A stretch of 64,000 nt of DNA, from positions 4,526,001 to 4,590,000 of the forward strand of contig NC_060254.1 in assembly GCF_921293095.1 (NCBI RefSeq), written 5' to 3'. Position 1 is the first letter of the stretch, and each line of letters opens with the position of its first letter. Source of the DNA: Ischnura elegans. Taxonomy: Eukaryota; Arthropoda; Insecta; Odonata; Coenagrionidae. Positions 50,401-62,400 of the stretch are shown here, piece by piece. Made by a program: the position numbers and the translations under genes. The notes beneath the pieces are model-generated. The model was not told the origin of the DNA. It did not search any database and saw nothing but the letters and a program-made list of their open reading frames with translations.

Positions 50401-53400
50401 AAAAATGCCGCAATTTTTTTCTTTATAGCTTTGATCCTCAAAATAGGGGTGCGCCTCTTACACGTGTGCGCCTCTTACACACGCTTATAAGGTAATATCA
50501 TGAGTTGCAGTGTTTACAAATAGGTAACAGATTTATTCACCATTAATGTCATTCATCCAGAATGCATTCTGTCCCAAGCATTTGTAAGTTGCCGTGACTC
50601 TCTCATCATTGTCATCATCCATCAGAGAAGGATAGGAAGAGTTGCACAGAAAATAAGTCGGGAAATTTCGGGAAAACTAACGCTTTATTCTCACTTCATT
50701 AACAGACCCACGTCGACTGAATGCTGTGCCATTGTCTCCCTCTCGTCAGTGTCGTAGACATTTATTTCAATCATTTTACATCCATGCTACATGAACTCAA
50801 TCACTGAATCATGAAAGAAGACATCTTGGAAAGAAAAATAACATAATGAATAAAATCAAAGGACCCAAAATAAAAAGAAAGACAAGCCATTAACAACTAC
50901 TTGACTCCATTTCAACATAGTGTGCGGCAATTCGCTGCTAGTTCTTCTGAGGTATGATAGATAGCATCCAGTACGCACTAGTTTTTTTATACGTACACCA
51001 TTTAGTAAAATTTTCATTGATCTTTCAAAATTTCATGAATCTTGTTTTTGCTAATTTTTTCTGTTATCCGGCCTTAAGACTCCCTGACATCCCTTATGTT
51101 CGATTCAAGTCAAGTTCATTTCAAATCCCTTGAAAATGCATCATAGATTGTCATCATGATGATGACAATAAACAATGGCTACTCACCCTGCTCCCTTAGC
51201 GTAAGCACCTGGCAGAGAATGACAAATGTTTTCGAATGCGCAGGACCAGACTCAGCCACCAGTTGGTACTCTGGTTCTTTGAGGTTCTGTTGCGCACACA
51301 GCTCTGCCAGCGCACCAACAGAATTCTCCGTCACCTGCTCAGCATACGGGGAGACAGCCACAGACGCAGCGTCATCCTTATCAAGTGCCCTGCAACACAT
51401 GCACACCCATCACCACAAAGAACATATCAAAACAGTAATTCAATCCAGCTTGTGGAACTTTTCAATCACGACAGTTCAATGATACGATATGATGACTCTT
51501 CTTTCTTGCTTGACAACAAATTGCTTTCCACAACCCTTGCAGAACAATCAGACAAAACCTTCCTGCAAAACCTACCTCAAAAACTACGCATATATGGTTT
51601 AAGCGAATTAGGCTGGGAACCGCTTGAGACTTGGGAGGCTGCACGCACTAGGCTTAGTTTGCTTGAACAATTGAGAATGGATATCTTTAAGAGTGACACA
51701 GAGAACATAATATTAGAGCCACACTAAATTTCTAGGTCCGATAGAAGCGATAAATTAAGAGAGATGTTTTGCCGAATGGATAGATATGGGAATTCGTTTT
51801 TTCCCCGAACCATAAAGGACTTCAATAAATGCTAGTTCCATCTTCGTTAGAGCACTTCATTTTTTATGTGTATATGGCTGGTGTCCTAACACCCCCTGCC
51901 ACACGTCTTTCAGGCGGCTTGCAGGGTATTATGTAGATGTAGAAGTATCCTGGGAGTAGCCACGGAGATAACTTTACAGGAGTCACTTGCAAAGCACAAA
52001 TTGTACGAAAAATTCACAGAGAAAAAAATCATTTGCCTTGACCGGGATTTGAACCTGGATGCCCCTATCTCTGGTCAAATGCTTTAGCCAACTAAGCCAC
52101 CGAGGCATCATCCCTCCCACTGGATATTTGCGGACACTACCGCACAAGGTGTGGACACTACCACCTTGTCCAGTTATGTCCACAAATATCCATAGGGATT
52201 AGGGATGTGTGAGTACTCGAAAATTCGAGTCGAGTAGTTGGTACTTAACTCAAGTGATTCGAGTGGCATTACGAATGTTGAGTCGAGTCGAGTAGTTTCG
52301 GTTACAGTGTTGTCGATGCCAGTAAGTTCAAAAATCTGCCGACAGGAAGCGCTATCATGAAGCATTATCACAATGGTGCAAATGCTTTTACTCAGGGCTG
52401 TTTCTGGCAGTTCGGCTACATATACATATAAATATTAATTAAATTCACCACATATTACCATAGGTTAATTCATTCCCATAGTGCTTATGGAACTTTTCAA
52501 GACTCTTTAATTTTCATTCATTTCCTAATACAGACGCAATTACCATCAACATTCCTCATAATCTTTCACTTTTTACATCAAGCTAAGCATTCAGGACAGA
52601 AAATTCACAAAGGGATTTGAAAATTAGAATATGTTGTCGCATATATATTATCATATTGCCAGATCCAGAGATGACCAAACTCGACTCGACTCGATACTCC
52701 TGAGTAGTTTTCAACTCGAGTCGAGATCAACAAGCACTCCTTGCACATCGCTAATAGGGACGAATGATGCCTCGGTAGCTTTACAGGCTAAAGTGCTCAA
52801 ACGGAAATAGGGGGGGGATCCAGGTTTGTCTGTGGATTTCTCCCACTACACATATTTCCCACCCTTAAGGGTGCCTTCATAGCTCGGCGTTGCATACTTG
52901 GGGGCAGAGCTAACTCATCGCAGCAAGTTGGAGCCCATCACAGTTCTGCGTTGCGAAAACAAATGAAAGGCAAAATGCATTGGCTCCTAAAAATCGGCAT
53001 GGGAGCATATCATCTTATGATTTCGAGCAAAACACACTATACATATGTTGTTTTGTGTATTTTTATGCAATTTCATTTCTTAAAATATTCTTCGCAACTA
53101 TAAATAGCATTTGAAGTTAATATGGCGACCATAATTTCAATAATCATGCATGTAATGATGGCCCTTGCCTATGCATTATTATGATCTTTAAATTTTATTT
53201 CCCAACTTGGAATATTCGAAAAATAGCTATTTACATACACTCAGTGAACATGAGTAACTTGGAATGTTATCAGGAATATTTATTAATGATAACTGTTGTT
53301 CAAATAGATTCCCCTAGTCATGTTATCTAAATAGCTCTAACTGAGTAGATCATGGGGGCACAATTATTAGATATCAATTGGAATTTAAACGACCGTAGTC

Positions 53401-56400
53401 ACCAACAAGGAGCTCTCAAGCCGTATTTAGCTTGTGATACAATTGACGGGTATGATTTATGCTAATCTACGCTCCTCAGTGATTGTAATATAATTTAGGG
53501 TTAACATTTATCCTATGTTTAGGAAAGATACGAAATATCTATGCTTAACACTTCAAAATAATAGTAAATAAAGAAATAAACAGCATTTGTCACTCCCATT
53601 GGAGCTAATCTTGCATATTTGTATACCTAAGCTTCCCATAGACAAACACCAATTCGAAATCGCCGGCGTACTGCCGCCTTCACGCAGAGAAAATCCGACA
53701 GGTTCAGTTTTTCTGCGACGATGCAGCGAGCTGGAGACGTGACGTCATCAATTCTCAAAGACAGGCTCTGATGGGCTCGCTAGCTGCGGCGTCAACGCAA
53801 CGCCGAACTGTGAAGGCACCCTAACCCTTTCACTGCCAGCCCATTTCAGGATATGGGATGTATGAAGACTGCCAAGGCTATTTTCCGGAGTTAGCAACAT
53901 TTCACATTTAAAAATTTTTCAGCTACTTAATTATATTTAAGGTCTCGATTTTTTTCCCAATTCTTAAGATATGTTTATATCTTATAACCATAGATATATT
54001 ATGGGGGTTTGCATAAATTACAGCCGTTGAAAAGGCCACAATCACGAAAAAAAAAGTGAAATTATTTAGGCCGATTAATCGGCCCCTGGCAGTTTCCGCT
54101 CTACCAACGGTGGCAGTAAAAGTAGAGATGTGCGAATAGTATCCGCGAATACTCGAAAACCTCGAATACTTCGAATACTCTGAATTTTGCGGCCTACACT
54201 GTCGTTGGTAGTTGACTTAGAAAATTGTAAAGAACTCAACGTTTAGTGCATGCAGTGCCGTTATAGACTAGTTGACGAACTACATCAAATTCGTAGATTA
54301 CAGCGGTGAAAAGAGTTCGACGTGGGGAGCCAAAAATGATTGGGTGAAAAAATCCAAAAATCCCCGCTTTCCCCACCAGGAGAACCTCAGTGCCATGGGA
54401 TAGTAACTACATAGCACAATTCCCAAAATCCGCTACCCCTCCATTCAATAGCCCTCGGCCACTCCTCCGATGCTTTCCTCCTCTCCAATATCAAACAAAA
54501 GGTGAAAAGGTCCCAGCTCGCGCAGGGTTCGCATCACGAAGACCATAAATGAAAAGCTTCAAAAGAAAATATCCAGTTATAAGAGAATAATAGAATCGTG
54601 TTTCACCCTTCCCTCTTTCTCCCTCCAAAAAATATGAAGTTACACGAGAACAATAGAAACGTGTTTCGCGCCCTCCCTTTTCTCACCCACTGACCTTTTT
54701 CAGCCTACCTGCTTCAAAGTTCCCAGTTTCTGGAGGTCAACTGCTGCATGAATCACCTATTACCCCAAAAGGTGTCTAACAATGACTTTCGGCTTAGCTC
54801 ATTAGCGTCTGATTGCGGCCAGCTCAGGAACTATTTGAAACTCATTCATCTTCCAAAATTTTGTCCTCATAATATTCTCATACAACCGGGCATTTTCCAA
54901 CAACACAACTCTTCAGCCAGGGAAATTCAATCATGTGCCGTTCAGTAAGACAAAGTGTAATAGACCCAAGAAAGAATTTTTCCGAAGTATCCCAGCCCAC
55001 ATCCCACCTTGAATGGAATATACTCTCGTTGGAACATCAGTGAACACAGATGACATTTTGGACATTGAAACTGCTATAGAGCACAATCGTTCCCATGGTG
55101 TAGTGTGTTAAGTATCATGCAACAAAATAGAAGTTTTAAAACAGAAAATAACCATTGAAAATTATTGTGATGAATAAACACAAGTAAATCGGTGCTTAAA
55201 GGTGCACATATATTAGTAGTAAACAATCAAAAAGTGAATAGAAAATGATGGTTAATCATCAAACGTTTTCCATAGGGCAGATTGTTAGTTTCCATAAATA
55301 TGCTTTCCTGTGCCCCACATCTCATTGGAAAGAAAAACCATAGGATCATAAAACACCAGTGCACTTCTTTCTATAGGCATGTGCGTGAGCATCACTCATG
55401 TGCATGGAATGAAATATTTAAGCAAACCATTTACATCTTACTTTGAAGAGAAGAATTCACAAGCTCATTCAGTTCTAACTAAGGGCAGGGTTGTACATTC
55501 ATATAGATGAATCCAGTTTTGAGAAATTTCACTGGAAATTTTTTATATAAACGGTTGGGGGTGGGAAGCTACAACGGCAATTTGTTCCCCGTTTTGCTGC
55601 CATGGCCTCTTGACTGATTTGCTGAGAAAGAAAAGCCTGGCACCCATCTAGAGGGGGGGGGGGAAGAGGGAGAGAACAAGATGAGGCTTTTAGAAAATTG
55701 AAAAATGCCTTTAGAAAATAGAAAGCAGCTACTACAGATTAATCATTTCAGCAGAAGACTTATGGAATTTTCAAAACATTGAAAAATATTCAAAAATTTT
55801 ATTTCTGGCCCGGGTTTAGGCATGACATGAGTCGTTACGTGTGGGAATGTAAAAGCTGTCAGAACATAGTGATCTGGCCGGTTTGATGGAATCACAGAAG
55901 ATGATTAAACATTGGACAGTAGAGTCCATGGATATCATCATCCCCATGCCCAGGTCTAGGCAGGGATCCCATTACATTCTGATGTTTGTTGAAAATAGGG
56001 TAGTTTCCTTCATCAAAGAAATCGAAAGGTAGTGATTAGAGATGGGTCAAAAAGAACCGAACTGCCAAAACGAACTGTTCACTGAAATGAACCAGTTCGA
56101 AAATGAACCGTTCTCTAAAACACCCTGTTCACTGTTCATGTTGGCACTGCACAATTGCGGCGTACTCGGTACAGTAGGTATGATCATCAAGAGGCATTTT
56201 GAACTGCAGCTTACTCGAGCAAGTACGTTGTGGGTACAACAGATGGCGGTTACGAGGGAGGCCATCCAAGGCCGCCAAAGTGCGTCGTAGACGACCGAGC
56301 CCCTCCCCTTCTTTCTCTACTATTCCCCTCCGATAGCCACTGAACCGTTCGTTCTAACTAATATTTGAACTGATATTTAAAATATTAGTTCTTTCGAACC

Positions 56401-59400
56401 GTTCGAAATAACTAATATTTGAACTGATATTTAAAATATTAGTTCTTTCGAACCGTTCGAAATAACTAATGTTTGAACTGATATTTAAAATATCAGTTCT
56501 TTAGAACCGTTCGAAATATTAGATCAAATATTAGTTTCCTCGGGGCGTTCAGTTGGGATATCGCGTTCATTTTGCTTTCGTATTTTGAACATTTGTGGAT
56601 CTGTGGATGCATCTCCAAAAATATTGTTTAAAACGCGATTCATGAACTTAGGAAACGATTGAACACATGATTGTGAAACATTTTTTTCGGTCCCTTTACC
56701 AAGTTGATATTTGGACTTAGTTTTTGGCGCCTACGATGAAATTTTAATTTTTTAAGTGCGCTGTATTGTGCAATGTGGATGCATCTCCAAAAATGTTGTT
56801 TACAACGCGATTCATGAACTTAAGAAACAATTAAAGTCTTTGGACTTTGTTTTTTCAGGTGCATCATCTAACTAGGAGTTTAATCGTTTCTTAAGTTCAT
56901 GAATCGCGTTTTAAACAATATTTTTGGAGATGCATCCACATTTCACATCACATCGCACTTAACCCTTTCGAGACCGCGGAGTTTTCGTCTTAGCTTGACT
57001 GCTGTACCGCTCCCCAAGAGACTCTTCTTTCTCGTGGTACGGAGCATTTTTGGAGGGCATTCGTTAAGAAGGGTCTCGCTGAACCTTTTTCGACCCCTCC
57101 ACGGTGGGACTCCGTATTATCTCGGACTCCAAGAGTAGTTGTGCTCCCTCCTTTCCGGGTTTACGACCATACCTGCGGCATTGGTTCGCGGTCAACTTAT
57201 GTATTGCTTATATGTATTTAGCAAATGGATAATTGTTGCTTGCACGTAAATTACAGGCATTGAATATAATTCCTCATTTTTATCTGAGCATTGTCAAATT
57301 TTAAACGAAGTTCTAAGGCCATTATCAAAGCATTTAACGCAGCAACAATTTCCATGTTGATGTTTATACATAACTCGAGATAAGTTAATATTTGTCGTAG
57401 AATTACGTTTAAAAATTGTAAACGCTGCTCAAAAGACAAACAATTCAATTCTTAGTTTATATTTCTTGAGAAATGAACAAATATTTATTTCGAAAATTGA
57501 CTCTATAAACAATTGTATGACCGCTGTCCCTTACCGCTGAGAGAGGTTATAAAAGACGAAGGGTCCGGGTACCTGCTCCCGGATTCGGAGGGTTAATCCT
57601 AAACCCCGAAGCGTTGGGTCCCGAGACAAATGCGACCTAAACCCACGACAGTCCTGAAAGGGGGAGAGCTCGAAAACGTATATATACGGGTTTCGTTTTC
57701 TTGACCGGGAAAATCTCACACGTATATATACGCCCGTGGTCTCCCGGGTCAGGAAACGTCCACACGTATATATACGTGTACGGTAGGGAAAAGGTTAAAA
57801 AATTTCATCGTAGGCGCCAAAAACTAAGTCTATAACTAAAAAAGAGTATATGATGACAATATAAAATGTGTACATTGTATCCACTATTTATGTTTTTCTT
57901 AGGTTGGTCGTACAGATATTTACTTTTAACTGGTTTAATCTATATTTTACCCTGCGTCGCTTAAGAGTTCTCAACTGATGATAGTGGGAAACACATATTT
58001 GGCTCCAAATTACATCAAATTACTTGTTTGTATCTGCAAACTTTGGCAAGCTTGTAATAACCTATTAATCGCACACCACACTAAGCTTTCATGTACTCTA
58101 AACGCATGATTAACAATATTTTCTACCAGATGACCCTACCTGTTCACTATGAACCGATATTTTGAACTGTTCTTTTTACTGAACAGGATCAAAGTGAACG
58201 GTTCATAAAAATGAACAGTTTAACCCACCTCTAGTAGTGATTGTGATTCGTTACCCACGATTAGTGTCTTCATAATATACTAATTATTTGGTTTTAGAAA
58301 TCCCAGTTTAGACGAATGTCAATGGTCATTTTTAACCTCATTTGATAAAGGCCAGATTGGCGCCCATGCCAATCCACTCCACGTGACGTCACAGTGGCCT
58401 AGTACAGTAAACTCTTGATTTTACGAAGCAGGATTTTACGAAGTTTTCGATTATACGAAGTGATATTGCGGTCCCGGTGAAAAGCCTATGCTAAATACAT
58501 GGCGCTATTCGATTATACGAAGCTTCGATTATACGAAATTTTTTGAATTTACGAACCTCGGCTCGGTCCCTAAGAGCAAATGGCATTCGTTTATACGAAC
58601 TACGGCGAAAAATTTGTCAACAAAACTAGTTACGCCGGCGTAAGTAGCTAAAAAATCAGCGCTTCCAACTGTGGTCCATCAAAAGTGCGAAATCGTAAAT
58701 GATAATGCAACTTTGGAGAGAAATGGGTCGCCAAAAACCTCACTGTGGGAATTTAGGGGAAGTAGGAGTTCGGTAAAAATATCGCGGCTGACATTATGCC
58801 CCTATTTACGTGCCTGTTCGTAAACATAGCATCGACAATAATTCGTAGTTTAGCATGTCAGGAAGGTCGCGCGGAGTATTTCGTACCCCCCTAATTAACC
58901 CTTTGCACTGCTGTGAACGTACTTCGAAGACTACTTGGCTACTTTTCGCCGAAGCACTTCGAAGGGTCCCTAATCCGGGACCCTTTCCTCGACGAGCTCA
59001 CCCTCGCTGGTCCCTGAAACAGGGCTATTTTTTAAAGCATTACCTGACGCAACCCTGGGTTTCAAAGGGTAAAGGTGCCATGGGGGGAAAAAGAGTAAAG
59101 TGCGTGTTACTGTGGGGCTGTGCGTCAACCAAACGGGCACGGAAAAAATCAAGCCCGTTGTCATTGGGAAATTTGAAAGGCCACGGTGCTTAAAACATGT
59201 AAAATTGGAAGCCCTCCCAGTTTTTTACCATGCAAATAAAAACAGCTGGATGACCCGAGAAATTTCCAGCAAACGGTTATACGTCTACAGAGAAAAATTG
59301 CTGGAGAGAACCGCAAAATTGTTTTAATAATGGATAATGCCACCGTCCATAAATACGTGGAAGATCTAAAATTGGCTTATGTTCGAGTCCTTTTTCTACC

Positions 59401-62400
59401 CCCGAACTCGACTAGCAAGTCCCAGCCCTTGGACCAAGGCATTATCCAGAATTTTAAAGTCCTGTACCGGAAGAAGCTTGAGCGGTATTACTTGCGATGG
59501 ATCGGTATGTATATATTCATCTATTTTGCTCATGTGCGTTTGGATATCGATTTAGATATTTTTATTCATGATTATCATTCTTACAAATCTATTTGCCACT
59601 TTTAGAAATGGGAACAGAAATTAATAACATCCCGAAATGGACGTTGATACATGCAATCCGCGCCATAGCCGAGTCCTGGAGGGAGATTTCCTCCACTACC
59701 ATCGCAAATTGCTGGAAATCGGTCGGATTCCCTCCGATAGCGCATCATAAGGATGTTCCCGAGGTTGATATTTGATACAACTAACCTCATAGTAATTTTA
59801 CTGATTTAATATCACGGCTCTGGTTGAATCGTTACGTTGTACCTTCAGGAAGCTGCGGCAGATGAAATCGCGGAGGAGATTAGTGGCTTAAAAGAAGATT
59901 TTAAAAAATATTTGGAAAAAGCAGGAGGAGCACAGCGCGCAACATCAAGCGATTATATTGCGCTAGATGATAATCTCCAGGCTTGCGACGATTCGACGCC
60001 GGTGCCTGTGTCGGAAGAAGCAGCGGCCGGGCCTAGTCAGAATAGCAGTGACGACGATGATGAAAGTGAGGAAGTAATTCCACCTAATAAAAAAGAAGTA
60101 TACGCTGCCTTCCAAACATTAAGACATTTTGATCTGGCTAACGATTTGGACCCCCAATTTAATTACCACTTATGCAAGTTAGAAACCATGGTGGAAGCGG
60201 CGATGGAGAAGGGAAAAAGGCAAAAAAAAAGTTTTTTTTTTGGTAATATAATTTCGTGTATATATTGACCTTTGTGAATAAACAACTTAATATATCTTAA
60301 GTATTGGGCTCTATTTACCGCCAATTTATATTTCAGGCTTCTCGTAATGAAGACGCACTTCCAATTCTAGCCATGAACTTTCTTCTCACGCGCTTCCCAG
60401 TTCTCCCATGCTGAGAGTTTTTTCTTTCCAAAGCCAATTGTTTACTCCCTCCTGCCGCCTTTGGCTGATCTTGCTGACACCCACCTTAAGCATCCCAAAC
60501 CCCTCCTTCCCCAGCATTTCCCATTCATTCCCTTCCTAAGGTCACTGAGCTTGCGTGCGTCGTAACAAAATACGGCCCCCAAACGTGGTCTGAGGCAGAG
60601 CTGAAGGACCTTTCCCCACCCTTCTTTCTCCTGCCCCCTTCACCACTCCTTATGCTGACCACACTTCTTTCCTCAGGCAATCCCTATCCCACTCTTTATT
60701 CACCCCACCCACTGGGAATGTTCTCCGACTGTGGAGAAGGGCATGGTTCATCTTTACCGGCAACGGGGGTAAGTTTTTAACCGGAGAGAGGCTGGAGAAG
60801 TATCTTCCACTATCGGGGAAATGGTGCCGTGCTTATAAAATTCTCTCTTCTTCCCTGCTGACTTTAAAATTGAAATTTAATTATTTTCTCTTCGCTGCCC
60901 ACTCTATATTTATTTACGATTATGGCACGCCTATTTTTTAGTGCTAAAACTAAGAAAATCTTCGCTCTATGTCAATGATCCTTTGCATAACTTTCAATAC
61001 GGCGGAAAAAGAAACACGAAAACTAAATGAGGTGAAGGTACAGGTTTTTGCGTATCATTTTTGGGAATTCACGCAAGTGAACCAATACGTTACCACGTTG
61101 AGAAATGATAAAACGTCTCTTGTCGGAAAACAATCAATGTGGATAATAATGTTTCTCTCTCTATTTCTCCGATACTGTAAGATGTTTCTCCTGTCGTTTT
61201 CCGGTTGGAACCTTGCTCCTGTCGGCATAAAAGGAGAGAAACATACTATATGAACAGGTCACCTCACACCCGGTATGAAGAATATGGTCCTGAGGAAGAA
61301 TTGAGTCTTTTATGGCAACGTCTGCAAAGATGATGGAACACAGTAGTCGGACGGAGAACAGAATTTACTTCAAATATTCGCCAGAAGATAATCAAATCCT
61401 ACTTTATTTATGATCGTTATTGAATCTCAGTGAAAATAGAGCACATTCTGCTGAAAATACGAAGTAACTCGAAATATTAACTTACGAAGGTTATTTTGGA
61501 AACGGGCTAAGACCGTCGTTTTTCTTTTTTTTCTCGTCACTGAGCGATAGAGGGCGACGTAAATGGCGGTTAGGCCGGCGGCAGCTAAAATTCCGTGGGT
61601 GTCAGAAACAAATATCTATCTTCAGCATACTTAATAGTTGCTATTCGCTTCTAACCAAAAATTTATAACATAACTTTCTTATAATAAACATTGCAATTCA
61701 TTATTTGATTACGTTTTCTAGACTGGTCGGGAATTTCTTTAGCGATCGTTGATGTTGAAGTATGAACAAGAAATGGGAATTTTATGGTGGAATAATTATT
61801 TAACGATTTTTCACATCATAAATCGATAGCAAAAAGCCTTTTCTATGAATTATACCAAGAATAACCACCGAAAACATTTAAATAAGACCGCTAAAGACAA
61901 AAAACGGCGGAAGAAACATAAGCGAACATTTTTTTCGTGACTTATGAAAAAGTTTTGAATTTACGAAACTCGATTTTACGAAGTGCCAATTTTCCGGTCC
62001 CACTGACTTCGTAAAATCAAGAGTTTACTGTATCTACACGAGTAGATAGGAGTTTTACATTGTCTGAGATTACCTATGCGTGCATGAGCCACAGAGCTCA
62101 TGGAAACATGTCTTAACAATCAACTATTAAAACTGCCTATGGTGGGAAAGTTTCCTTTGTTTGATAAGGTATTAATAATCCTTATTAATCCAAGCGCTAT
62201 CTGCTAGCAGGTTACTCTGCTACCTGCTAGCAGCCTGCATCGTAGCAGTGCTCATAGCCTTGCACCAAGGTGGCAGCCAGAATCAGAATGATGTCACATG
62301 GATTTTTCCCAGCATTCAAAATTAGATGTTGCGTTTTCGCATGCTTGAAAATTTTCACTTTTCATTTAAACGCGAAAAATAGATTAAAAAATCATAAAGC

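Noticed and set aside
52032-52106. Functional tRNA gene
   Set aside because: Weak anticodon stem, no T at position 33, mismatch in the acceptor stem; better explained as a SINE head or pseudogene.
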